From a virus, in IMG/VR virus record IMGVR_UViG_3300017987_000401, positions 1 through 21,639 of that record: DNA of 21,639 nucleotides, one strand, 5' to 3'. Under the pieces are notes generated by a model that did not search any database, was not told the DNA's origin, and saw only the letters and a list, made by a program, of their open reading frames with translations. Positions within the stretch are counted from its first letter, which is position 1; each line of letters opens with the position of its first letter. The position numbers and the translations under genes were made by a program. Positions 10,630 to 17,838 of the stretch are shown here, piece by piece.

Positions 10630-11405
10630 GCTGGACAATCCCCGGCGAATACAATCCACGCGCCGGCGTGTTGATCCCATATCGCCTCGATGTAAGTATC
10701 ATCGTCGAGGGCGCCGCTGTGCGAGTTGGGAACGCTGGTCGGGGCGGTCGTGCCCGTGCCCGGGTAGGTCGTCGCGCCCGGGGGTAGTAGTATCGTAACG
10801 TTGTCGACGTCGATCGTTTCGTCGCTGTCGGCGACGTCGCCGTCGACCTGGCATTTGATATGAGTCGCCGACCCGACGCCCCGACCGATTCGGACAAGCC
10901 CCCATTTGCTCGCCCCCGTTCCCGATTCCTTCCATAGAATCTGTGCGGCGCCGTGAATTGCGGTTTGAAGCTCGCCGGTGTCGCTGTTCTTGACGTCGGC
11001 GAATTCGTGGTCGGCGTCGCCGACGTTTAGCTTCGCGACGGTCAAGCCCGAAACGATCGCAAGCCCGATCTTGCCGGCTCGAATCGGCTCTTGGAGAATT
11101 ACGAATTTCCCGGTGTGGTCGGCCGTGGTCGGGGTGGTGCCCGTGAGGGCGGGCAGGGCCTTAAAATGTCTGGGGTTCGTGTCTTCGTCGATCAGGACCC
11201 CCGATATTCCAAGGGCCCCGAAACGATCAACCAACGACGCGGTAGTGTTTTTGACCCGAATTAGCCCGGGGTTCGCGTAGCGGCGTAGGGCGTCGCGGGC
11301 GCGGTTTAACCGCTGCGACTTAATCCAGTTGACGGCGTCGACCTGGTCGTTGAAGAACCCGGCGGGGTATTCGAAGCTATCGCCGGCGTTTACCTTTTTT
11401 GCCAC
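10626..11405 (-). CDS. Putative distal tail protein, beta-rich
   Basis: 259 residues. The N-terminal helix (FFNDQVDAVNWIKSQRLNRARDALRR) is followed by a beta-rich body: GLIRVKNTTASLVDRFGALGISGVLI, GKFVILQEPIRAGKIGLAIVSG, LTVAKLNVGD, and a P/T/G-rich linker before DTYIEAIWDQHAGAWIVFAG. This looks like a structural appendage protein but no family is firmly recognised. The GTG start at 11405 has GGAG eight bases upstream and overlaps the preceding small gene by 29 nt. Upstream in-frame codons lack a better site. It is tightly coupled with the Cys-rich gene that follows. Confidence 0.6.
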   Translation of the reverse strand: MAKKVNAGDSFEYPAGFFNDQVDAVNWIKSQRLNRARDALRRYANPGLIRVKNTTASLVDRFGALGISGVLIDEDTNPRHFKALPALTGTTPTTADHTGKFVILQEPIRAGKIGLAIVSGLTVAKLNVGDADHEFADVKNSDTGELQTAIHGAAQILWKESGTGASKWGLVRIGRGVGSATHIKCQVDGDVADSDETIDVDNVTILLPPGATTYPGTGTTAPTSVPNSHSGALDDDTYIEAIWDQHAGAWIVFAGDCPA

Positions 11406-11604
11406 GGGCGGCGCTCCGTATTTCGTTTTGAACGATTTCGTGGAACCTGGCCGGCGACATGCCGGCGGCGACGGCCTGAGTCTGGGCGGCGCGAATCCTG
11501 TTTTCGAGGGCGGCGATCCGGCGTCGGGGTTCGTTCGGTGCGACAATTCGAAACGGCAAGGCGGCCAGGCGGTGGCGCTTCTGTAGTGTGGAGAATTGCG
11601 GCAT
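11377..11604 (-). CDS. Small basic phage protein of unknown function
   Basis: 75 residues, strongly basic at both ends (LQKRHRLAALP..., ARGKKGKRRR), with a central helix (RRRIAALENRIRAAQTQAVAAGM) that may coil. It starts 3 nt after the preceding stop and overlaps the next gene. I recognise no family. It might be an assembly or nucleic-acid-binding accessory of the tail module. Confidence 0.55.
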   Translation of the reverse strand: MPQFSTLQKRHRLAALPFRIVAPNEPRRRIAALENRIRAAQTQAVAAGMSPARFHEIVQNEIRSAARGKKGKRRR

Positions 11605-11607
11605 TGT

Positions 11608-12417
11608 TTAGAGTCCTATGTCGTAAAAATCGCCCGATTCGTAGACCTGTTCGATGTAGACGAATCGGGGGACCTTAATCAAGGTGTCTTCGTCTTCGTC
11701 GTCTTCGTACATAACCCAAAGATATTCCCACCCCTTCTTGTTGACGATCGCCCAATCGGCGATTTGCAAGCCGAATTGATTGGGGATCGCGGCGTGGTGA
11801 AATTGTAGTTCCCAATTCGTGTCGCTGGTTCGCACGGCCCCTTGTGCGCCGAGAAACAGAACTTCGCCGGCTTCGAACGTGTTACCCCCGGCGTTGGTGT
11901 AGACGTCGTCGTTCGTCTTGCCCGTGAGTCGGTAGAGTTTATCGATATAGGCGGCCGACACGCTCGACACGCAAAGGGTATCCGACCAGGAGAATTTTGG
12001 AACGGTAATATCGCACCCCTCGACGCCGACCCCGGGAACGACCCCGATCGCCTGGTTCATGTCGGGCGCGTTGCCGGCCGAAGCCGCCGAGAATCGGGTG
12101 TTGAGTGATTGGGTAATGTGGTCGGTGCCGCCCGTGGTGTCGAATCGAAACGACGATTCGCCCGGCGACTTGGGGGTCTCTTTTCCGCCCCCGTCTGCGT
12201 CGCCGTAAGCCACGCGAAAAACGAATCGTTCGGCGCGGGTCTGCTTCTCAAGGACAACGTCTTTTCGAGCCAACCCGTCGTAGGTGCTGGGCGACTCCGA
12301 TTCAACGTTCGCTTTGGCGATCAGGTCCGAATCGGTCCCGGTGACGGCATAGGCGAACGTTCGGCCGGTGTCGCCACCCGTTCGGCTTCCCTTGAGTTCG
12401 TGAACCTCGATCGCCAT
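11608..12417 (-). CDS. Putative minor tail / distal tail structural protein
   Basis: 269 residues. It contains beta-rich segments with aromatic-acidic character, e.g. ERFVFRVAYGDADG, GEVLFLGAQGAVRTSDTNWE, LQFHHAAIPNQFGLQIADW, KKGWEYLWVMYEDDEDEDT. The start is 3 nt after the tape-measure stop, the place where distal-tail proteins are encoded in siphophages. I do not recognise a named family, so the role is inferred from position. Confidence 0.6.
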   Translation of the reverse strand: MAIEVHELKGSRTGGDTGRTFAYAVTGTDSDLIAKANVESESPSTYDGLARKDVVLEKQTRAERFVFRVAYGDADGGGKETPKSPGESSFRFDTTGGTDHITQSLNTRFSAASAGNAPDMNQAIGVVPGVGVEGCDITVPKFSWSDTLCVSSVSAAYIDKLYRLTGKTNDDVYTNAGGNTFEAGEVLFLGAQGAVRTSDTNWELQFHHAAIPNQFGLQIADWAIVNKKGWEYLWVMYEDDEDEDTLIKVPRFVYIEQVYESGDFYDIGL

Positions 12418-12420
12418 AGG

Positions 12421-14775
12421 TTAGTTCCCCGCTGCGAAAACGATCCCGCCCGTAGTGGCACGGCGGGCGAGTGTGTCTAGGTGGCGGTCCATCGATTCGA
12501 AGAGTTTCGTGTTTTTCTCTTCCGACGTCTTCGACCCGATCCCCTGCCGATTGAGTGCGGCGGTTGAGAACATACCGCGAACCTCTCGCGACCTGGCCTC
12601 GCCCCTCCACGCCTCGGCGAGTCGGTTCGCCCCGGCGTCGACCTGGGTCTGCCAGTCGGCCCAAATATCGCGGTTCGCCTCTTCCCGTTCTTTTTGGTAC
12701 TTCTCGAATAGTTGGCGCTCTTCGATCAAGGCGGCTTCGTCAAGTAGGTGAAGGTCGCGGCCTTCCTTGCGTGCGAGTGCGATCTTTTTCTCGTAGCCTA
12801 GCCGTAAGATCGCTAGTTCGCGTTTTTCGGCGTCTTCGATGTCTTGTAGTTTCAGTTCTCGGATTCTGTGTTGAAGTTCGGCGTTTTTCTCAAGGTAGGC
12901 GGTGTGCGGGTCGATCGACGCGTCGCCCGTCGGGGTCCCGCCCGTTGAGGTTTCGCCCGGCTTCCCGCCCCCGCCCGTGACGTCGCCTTCGCCCGATTCA
13001 AGGGCGGTTATTTCTGCTTGGATCGCGGCATATTGAGCAAGATACGCCCGGGCCCGTTTGGTCCGGCCTCGCTGTTGTCCCTTGATCTGTTTCGCGACGT
13101 CGACGGGTCGTTGCCCGGTGAAGAACCCGGTTAAAATGGTTCCGAGATTGCTGCCCCCTTCCTCTTCCATGAGTTTTGAGATTTTGGCCTTTGTCTCCAT
13201 CGCTTCGGCTTGTAGATCGGCGATCCGGCCGGCGGTCATGGCGGCGTTTAGCTTCTTTTGCGCGGTGGTAAGCCCCGTGATCTTTCCGGTTGTCTGGTCG
13301 ATCTTGACGCCGAGATTCCCGTATTTCGCTTCGAGCCCCAATAGGATCGAATTCGCGTTTTCTAGTTCGGCGTTCGTCAAGTGCTGCTTGCCGGCCAGGT
13401 CTTCGAGCGATTCCATTAGTTTCAGGTCGGCGGCGCGGGTTGCGTCGGCTTCCTTCCTGGCGTCTGCCATCGATTGCGACGTCGCGGCCATCGACGCCGA
13501 CCACCCGACGGCATGAACGGCGACCAGGGCGCCGAGTGCGACGATCGGGTTCATTGCGACGAACACGGCGGCGGCCATTGCTTTTGCAGCAACCCCGACG
13601 GCGATCATCGCGACCCCGACCCCGCCGAGTGTGACGGCGAGTCGCGCGGCGCCCGAAATGAATCCCGGGTTGGCCTCCACCCATTCGGTGATCGACAGCA
13701 AAAACGTTTTGACCTGGCCGGTTAGTTCTTTTAACCCTAGCGACTTGCCGATCGCGGCTAGAAATTTCACCCCGGCTTGTTTGGCCTGGTCGAAGCCGTG
13801 GGAAATCGTGGCGGTCATTTTGGCGTAGGCTTCTTCCATGCGGCCGGCCCGGTTTGCCATAAGGTCGATGTCGCCGGTTAGATCCTCCATACTCTTCAGC
13901 GCGGGCAATACCCCGCGAAGGGCGCGAATGTTCGGAAATAGCTTCGCGACGGCGTCGGGCGGTAGTGCGGCGATCCGCTGGAATACTCCGACTATTCCTT
14001 CGGCTTTGAGGGTGGCCGACGATAACTCGAACCCGAGGGTCTTCGCGTAGGCGGCGGCCTGGTCGGACGGTTTCAAGAAGGTCATGATAACGCGATTGAC
14101 CGAAGTGATCGCGTTTTCGGTCTTGATGCCGACCCGGGTCAAGGTGGCGACCGACGCGCCGAGTTCTTCGAGGGAAACGCCGGCCGTCGCGGCGTTGGTC
14201 GCGACCAGACCGATCGACGGCGCGAGTTCGGCAAAAGTCGTCTTTCCTCGTTTGACCACGGCGAACAATAGATCGGAAACCGATTCGGCCTGGTCGGCCG
14301 ATAGGCTGTAGGCGTTCAAGATCGTGGTGATCGCGTCGGCGGCGGTCCCCGTGTCGGTCATGCCGGCTTTGGCGGATTTCGCGGCGACGGTTAGGACGTC
14401 GAGCGCCTTCGCGGGGGCGATCGACGCCGATAGAATATCGTAGAGCCCCTTCGATAGAGTTTCGGTCGACTCGCCGACGTCGATCGATAGCGCCCGAACG
14501 CCGGCCCGGTAGCGGTCCATATGCGCGGTGTCGTCGAGCATCGTGGACACGTTCGCGAGTTGCTTTTCGTAATCGGCGAACGCCTTCCCGCCGAGTAGTA
14601 GCGGCGCGGCGAGAACGGCCGTTGCCATTGCGACTTGCCGGCCGATTCCGATTGCGGTCGCGCCGAACGCCTGTAGGCGTCGTTGGGCGTTGCGAAGCCC
14701 GGCCCGATAGCGACCGTCTTTCGTGAACAGTTCGACGTAAGCGCCCCCGGCCTTGATTTCGCGGCCTACTCCCAT
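12421..14775 (-). CDS. Tail tape measure protein
   Basis: 784 residues, TP901-type tape measure. Landmarks are FADYEKQLANVSTML near residue 70, LYDILSASIAPAKALDVLTVAAKSAKAGM, a TTFAELAPSIGLVATNAATAGVSLEELGASVATLTRVGI block, and hydrophobic segments around 370-430 (AARLAVTLGGVGVAMIAVGV, AMAAAVFVAMNPIVALGALV). A long charged coiled coil follows near 650-730 (KRELAILRLGYEKKIALARK, LIEERQLFEKYQKEREEA). The protein sets tail length and occupies the tail lumen until DNA ejection. GAGGG lies six bases before the ATG, and the gene starts 1 nt after the chaperone ORF stop. The length suggests a tail a little shorter than lambda's. Confidence 0.95.
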   Translation of the reverse strand: MGVGREIKAGGAYVELFTKDGRYRAGLRNAQRRLQAFGATAIGIGRQVAMATAVLAAPLLLGGKAFADYEKQLANVSTMLDDTAHMDRYRAGVRALSIDVGESTETLSKGLYDILSASIAPAKALDVLTVAAKSAKAGMTDTGTAADAITTILNAYSLSADQAESVSDLLFAVVKRGKTTFAELAPSIGLVATNAATAGVSLEELGASVATLTRVGIKTENAITSVNRVIMTFLKPSDQAAAYAKTLGFELSSATLKAEGIVGVFQRIAALPPDAVAKLFPNIRALRGVLPALKSMEDLTGDIDLMANRAGRMEEAYAKMTATISHGFDQAKQAGVKFLAAIGKSLGLKELTGQVKTFLLSITEWVEANPGFISGAARLAVTLGGVGVAMIAVGVAAKAMAAAVFVAMNPIVALGALVAVHAVGWSASMAATSQSMADARKEADATRAADLKLMESLEDLAGKQHLTNAELENANSILLGLEAKYGNLGVKIDQTTGKITGLTTAQKKLNAAMTAGRIADLQAEAMETKAKISKLMEEEGGSNLGTILTGFFTGQRPVDVAKQIKGQQRGRTKRARAYLAQYAAIQAEITALESGEGDVTGGGGKPGETSTGGTPTGDASIDPHTAYLEKNAELQHRIRELKLQDIEDAEKRELAILRLGYEKKIALARKEGRDLHLLDEAALIEERQLFEKYQKEREEANRDIWADWQTQVDAGANRLAEAWRGEARSREVRGMFSTAALNRQGIGSKTSEEKNTKLFESMDRHLDTLARRATTGGIVFAAGN

Positions 14776-14776
14776 T

Positions 14777-15052
14777 TCATTCCCTCACGCCCCGGGGGTT
14801 TAATACGAATATTTCCTTGAATTCGTCGCGGCTTATAGCGTCGTCGTCGCGGCCGTCTTCGTCTTCGTCGTTGCGGTGGTAGGGGTGGTATTTATCGATC
14901 GGAACACCTTTTTCGGTTGCTAGGCTTTCGACTTGTGCCATAAGCGCGCTTGTGTGCGTCCAGAGCGAATCGGCCTTGCCTTCGGCCATGTAGCTGAGTT
15001 CGCGAAGCGTCAATCGCCAGGGCTCGACGCCGATGATCCCGGCGAGTTCCCA
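14777..15052 (-). CDS. Downstream tail-assembly-chaperone ORF, probably made by frameshift
   Basis: The frame from 15052 reads WELAGIIGVEPWRLTLREL then SYMAEGKADSLWTHTSALMA and ends with an acidic segment (NDEDEDGRDDD). The 'W.LAGI.GI.PW..T.REL..M..G' pattern resembles tail assembly chaperone ORFs of siphophages and gene transfer agents. The conserved part begins before the stop of the upstream chaperone gene (15010) and is in the -1 frame relative to it, as in lambda G/GT. No canonical slippery heptamer is evident in the overlap. A TTG overlapping the upstream TGA (15013) or the ATG at 14989 could start a shorter product. The coordinates give the conserved region, not a proven start. Confidence 0.65.
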   Translation of the reverse strand, partial: WELAGIIGVEPWRLTLRELSYMAEGKADSLWTHTSALMAQVESLATEKGVPIDKYHPYHRNDEDEDGRDDDAISRDEFKEIFVLNPRGVRE

Positions 15053-15504
15053 ACATCGGCGATACGGGCATCGACTTCGGCCTCGACCGTCGACATGAGG
15101 TCGTCGAGTTTCGCCGTCACTTCCGGCGAATCCTGCTTCCGATCTAGCATCGTCTGGACCCGATCGTTCCACTCCCGCATTTTCTTCAATGCCTTCTTGC
15201 CCCGGGCCCTCTCCCGGGGTCGGGAAAAATCCACGATTTCCTCTAGAAGCGCGTCGACCGCGTGTGCGATCGTGTCGCCGGCCATTGCGGCGCCGAATTG
15301 CTCGTCGGAAACCCCTCGTTCCTTTGCCTGGTCTTCGCACAATACAAACAGCGTATCGACCAGGGCGATCGGGTCGCCGGCGAGTGTCGCCGAGATTTTT
15401 GGGTCGAGTAGGTCGATCTTGATCGCCTGCCTAACGCGCTTGACGGTCGCGACATTGACCGCGACCGCCCATTCGGTTCCGTTGGTGTCCTTGAAGCTGT
15501 GCAT
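15010..15504 (-). CDS. Tail assembly chaperone, upstream ORF (lambda gpG-like)
   Basis: 164 residues starting MHSFKDTNGTEWAVAVNVAT. A small N-terminal beta sheet precedes a helical body (ATVKRVRQAIKIDLLD, IALVDTLFVLCEDQAKERGVSDEQF, IAHAVDALLEEIVDFS), typical of siphophage tail assembly chaperones that coat the tape measure during tail assembly. The tail end is polar (NSPGSSASSPGD). GGAGG lies nine bases before the ATG. It sits between the tail tube gene and the tape measure with an overlapping -1-frame ORF, as expected for this gene pair. A hairpin terminator/attenuator precedes it. Confidence 0.8.
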   Translation of the reverse strand: MHSFKDTNGTEWAVAVNVATVKRVRQAIKIDLLDPKISATLAGDPIALVDTLFVLCEDQAKERGVSDEQFGAAMAGDTIAHAVDALLEEIVDFSRPRERARGKKALKKMREWNDRVQTMLDRKQDSPEVTAKLDDLMSTVEAEVDARIADVGNSPGSSASSPGD

Positions 15505-15536
15505 TCGCTTTCCCTCCCGGTAGTGTTCCCCCGCGT

Positions 15537-15578
15537 AAAGAATGGGGCGGCCGCGCCGGGGGGAATCGCGACCGCCCC
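15537..15578 (-). terminator. Terminator/attenuator after tail tube gene
   Basis: GGGGCGGTCGCG pairs with CGCGGCCGCCCC (12 bp, one G-U) on the minus strand, followed by ATTCTTT. It lies 12 nt after the tail-tube stop and would lower transcription into the chaperone and tape-measure genes. Confidence 0.7.
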
Positions 15579-15590
15579 TTCGTCGCCTGT

Positions 15591-16079
15591 CTACGTTGTG
15601 ACCGTTACCCATTGCGGTGGCACGGTGGCGCGGCCCGGTTTGATCGATACGTCGATCGTGGATTTGCCTTTGAGCGGTTCGCCCCGGGCGAATTTGCTTA
15701 CCTTCCAGTCGGCCCATACGCCTTGACTGCCGGCGGTTCCCGACGGGCCGTCAAGGCACGCGATCGCGATCGCCGTGTTGTTGAGCCACGCATTACGCAA
15801 AGCTAACCAACCGGCGTCGGTGTTGTCGTTGCGAATCGAGAAGTCGACCGAACAGTCTTTGAGCCCCTGGTCGGTGATTACCCAGTCGCCGGCCCGGTCC
15901 GAATCGTCGTCTTCGACGTGTTCCATATTGAGGTTCGCGTCGCGAACGGTGGTAATCTCGGATAGGTTCGCCGGCGCGCTGCCGGAAACTTCAATATCAC
16001 TCGTCCCGTCCCACCCCGAACGGGTTCCCGTGGTGAGATATTCGAGGGACATTTCGAAGCCAAAGGGTGATTCGCCCAT
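15591..16079 (-). CDS. Major tail tube protein
   Basis: 162 residues. The C-terminal half (DFSIRNDNTDAGWLALRNAWLN, IAIACLDGPSG, DWKVSKFARGEPLKGKSTID, VSIKPG) matches the beta-sandwich tail tube proteins of the lambda gpV/TP901-1 type, which stack as hexameric rings around the tape measure. The ribosome binding site AAGGAAAC is the same as that of the cement protein and the internal capsid start, consistent with high expression. A terminator follows directly, which fits the need for many copies. Confidence 0.85.
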   Translation of the reverse strand: MGESPFGFEMSLEYLTTGTRSGWDGTSDIEVSGSAPANLSEITTVRDANLNMEHVEDDDSDRAGDWVITDQGLKDCSVDFSIRNDNTDAGWLALRNAWLNNTAIAIACLDGPSGTAGSQGVWADWKVSKFARGEPLKGKSTIDVSIKPGRATVPPQWVTVTT

Positions 16080-16103
16080 GATTTGTTTCCTTGTGTTTTC
16101 GGT

Positions 16104-16508
16104 TTAGGTGATCTGGCCGCCCCACATTGCGGGCATTCGCGGCGCGGTGGTCTTGAGTGCCGGCCACATTGTCGGGCGCGGCGTAAAGTGTTGGCCCTTG
16201 TAGTGCCCGCCGAGTTCATGAGCGCGGCCGGCGGTGCCGAACAGTCGCCGCGACGGCCCCACGACGGCATAGCCCCGCGACCGATCGGCGGCGTAGAGAA
16301 TCGCGCGTCGCATCTTGCGGCGGCCGTGCGTATAGGGCGGCGTCCCCTTCGGCGAGTGTTTGGTCTTCTTGCTGCGAAACTTGATCGATCGAATCGCCGT
16401 CTTGCGCACCGACCCGGCGGCGTGTGTGATTGTGCGGATTTCCGCGCGCTTGGCCTTGCGTCGTAGTGGCCCCGCGTCGAATTTCGTTTTGCATCCGAAG
16501 CCGATCAT
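16104..16508 (-). CDS. HK97 gp10-like head-tail/neck protein
   Basis: 134 residues, basic. KRAEIRTITHAAGSVRKTAIRSIKF begins the domain, and the C-terminal HELGGHYKG...PRPTMWPALKTTAPRM is the typical 'E.G......RPFM.PAL' ending of HK97 gp10/lambda Z-type tail completion proteins, which act at the head-tail interface. The start shares a base with the upstream stop (TAATG). A Cys at residue 6 (GFGCKTKFD) is not conserved to my knowledge. Confidence 0.8.
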   Translation of the reverse strand: MIGFGCKTKFDAGPLRRKAKRAEIRTITHAAGSVRKTAIRSIKFRSKKTKHSPKGTPPYTHGRRKMRRAILYAADRSRGYAVVGPSRRLFGTAGRAHELGGHYKGQHFTPRPTMWPALKTTAPRMPAMWGGQIT

Positions 16509-16966
16509 TATTCCCCCCGATCAAGTTTGAGGGTGACGATCGCCGTAAATATCCGGTGATCGGTCAAGTCGTCCCCAAGGATAACGTAGGGCGCCGCGAC
16601 GACCATCGGGTTTGGATCGCTGCCTAGTCGGGTTTGGTAGAATAGGCTGCGAATTTCTTCGGCCAGGTAAACCAGCGAATCGACTTCGGAGTTCTTGAGG
16701 TTCCCGTCGGTTTCGACTTCGGTCAATTTCTTTTGCACACCGACTAAAACATCTTGCATTTCGTCGCCGTGGTCGCGGGTGCCCCCGTCGGGGCTTTCCT
16801 CGAATACGCTGGGAACAACCGTAACGCGAAGCGCCGATACGCTTTCGGCGTCTTTCCAGAACGGCGACCATTTCCGCGCGGCGGTAAACGTAGCGGATAA
16901 CGTCGCCGCGTTGAGGGTTTCGACGATTTTGTCGCCGTAGATCGCTACGTTTGGGTTAGTCGCCAT
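16508..16966 (-). CDS. Putative tail terminator (lambda gpU-like)
   Basis: 152 residues: ALRVTVVPSVFEESPDGGTRDHGDEMQDVLVGVQKKL, a helical EVDSLVYLAEEIRSLFYQTRLG and a final beta hairpin (RIFTAIVTLKLDRG). This alpha/beta arrangement, the length and its position in the connector cluster just before the tail tube fit tail terminator proteins that cap the tube and join it to the head. No unambiguous signature motif is present, so the call rests on pattern plus synteny. It overlaps both neighbours by one base. Confidence 0.6.
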   Translation of the reverse strand: MATNPNVAIYGDKIVETLNAATLSATFTAARKWSPFWKDAESVSALRVTVVPSVFEESPDGGTRDHGDEMQDVLVGVQKKLTEVETDGNLKNSEVDSLVYLAEEIRSLFYQTRLGSDPNPMVVAAPYVILGDDLTDHRIFTAIVTLKLDRGE

Positions 16967-17343
16967 TACGAATCGATTTCCTTGGTGTGGATTCGGTATC
17001 GGCCGCGAAAGCGATCGCGGCTAAAACAGCGGTTGCCGTCGATCGCGTTCACTTCGTATTCGACCGTCGTTGCCCCGTGTCGTTCGCGGATAATGTCGCC
17101 GCGTCGGGGCGTGATCTTGCCGGTCGAAAGCGCGAGTTCGTCAACCAGAATCAAGAAGTCGCGGCTTTCTGAAATGATCGGGACCCCCTCGGCGGTAGTC
17201 TCGAATTCGGTTTGCCCGATCAGGGCGTTGCACTGACAACGATCCTCGCCCCGGCCATAGATAACGACCCGCGACGCGTGGTCGCGTTGCTTGCGGTGGA
17301 GCCAGTCGACCCCACGTTCGGCAAGGCTGCGATTTACTCCCAT
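16966..17343 (-). CDS. Putative head-tail connector/stopper protein
   Basis: 125 residues starting MGVNRSLAERGVDWLHRKQRDHASR. The rest is beta-rich (RVVIYGRGEDRCQCNALIG, DFLILVDELAL, ITPRRGDIIRE, TTVEYEVNAI, RFRGRYRIHTKEI), resembling lambda FII or HK97 stopper-type beta-barrel joining proteins. It follows the cement protein and precedes the tail terminator, where such connectors are encoded. There is no strong ribosome binding site, so it may depend on coupling across the 36-nt gap. Confidence 0.6.
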   Translation of the reverse strand: MGVNRSLAERGVDWLHRKQRDHASRVVIYGRGEDRCQCNALIGQTEFETTAEGVPIISESRDFLILVDELALSTGKITPRRGDIIRERHGATTVEYEVNAIDGNRCFSRDRFRGRYRIHTKEIDS

Positions 17344-17379
17344 TGAAACGCCCCGATCGGGTTTCGGTTGTCTGGTTGG

Positions 17380-17727
17380 TTACGACGCCATTTCGCTGAG
17401 ATTGACGTCGACGGTCGCGTCGTCGTCGCCGGCGGCCCCGACGGTCTTCCCAAGCATCTTATGAGTCGACGCGGTTTCGGTGGCCTGCTCGTTGGTGGCG
17501 TCCCAATAGACGATCTTCCCGTCGGCGATCGCCTCGCCGGTCCCGGTCGCCTTCGGGCAGGTGACAACCCCGCGCACAACAAGCTGGCCGAGTGCGTTCG
17601 CGGCGATGTCCTTCGGCGCGTGGGCGACCCGGTCGCCGATAACGACCATGTCGCCGGCCGATACGGCGGCCGATGGCGTATGATCGACGGTATCGCCGGG
17701 GGCCTTGTAAGTCGTTGTGTATGCCAT
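17380..17727 (-). CDS. DUF2190-type capsid cement/decoration protein
   Basis: 115 residues. The pattern YKAPGDTVDHTPSAAVSAGDMVVIGDRVA, then LVVRGVVTCPKATG, GKIVYWDATNEQAT, MLGKTVGAAGDDDATVDVNL, is the DUF2190 fold, a small beta protein known or predicted to decorate HK97-fold capsids at three-fold axes. A consensus AAGGAAACC lies before the ATG. It is the first gene after the capsid gene and its terminator. Lambda places its decoration gene (D) before the capsid gene, so the order is reversed. Confidence 0.82.
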   Translation of the reverse strand: MAYTTTYKAPGDTVDHTPSAAVSAGDMVVIGDRVAHAPKDIAANALGQLVVRGVVTCPKATGTGEAIADGKIVYWDATNEQATETASTHKMLGKTVGAAGDDDATVDVNLSEMAS

Positions 17728-17785
17728 TTGTTGGTTTCCTTTTCTAGTGGGGGCTTGTTTTGGTTTGGTTCGGTTGTTTGGCGGA

Positions 17786-17826
17786 AGAGAAACCCGGCCG
17801 GTCGCCCGCCAAGCCGGCCGGCCGGG
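17786..17826 (-). terminator. Terminator/attenuator after major capsid gene
   Basis: CCCGGCCGG (17818-17826 on the minus strand) pairs with CCGGCCGGG (17793-17801), followed by TTTCTCTT. It lies 13 nt below the capsid stop. Confidence 0.6.
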
Positions 17827-17838
17827 TGCGAAGGGTTC

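Noticed and set aside
10081-10680. Longer N-terminus for the Cys-rich protein (start at 10680)
   Set aside because: The extra residues are basic, overlap the upstream gene, and the ATG at 10629 has a clean ATGA coupling.
15010-15717. Longer N-terminus of the tail chaperone up to 15717
   Set aside because: It would run antisense-like through a terminator hairpin and overlap the tail tube gene; GGAGG precedes the ATG at 15504.
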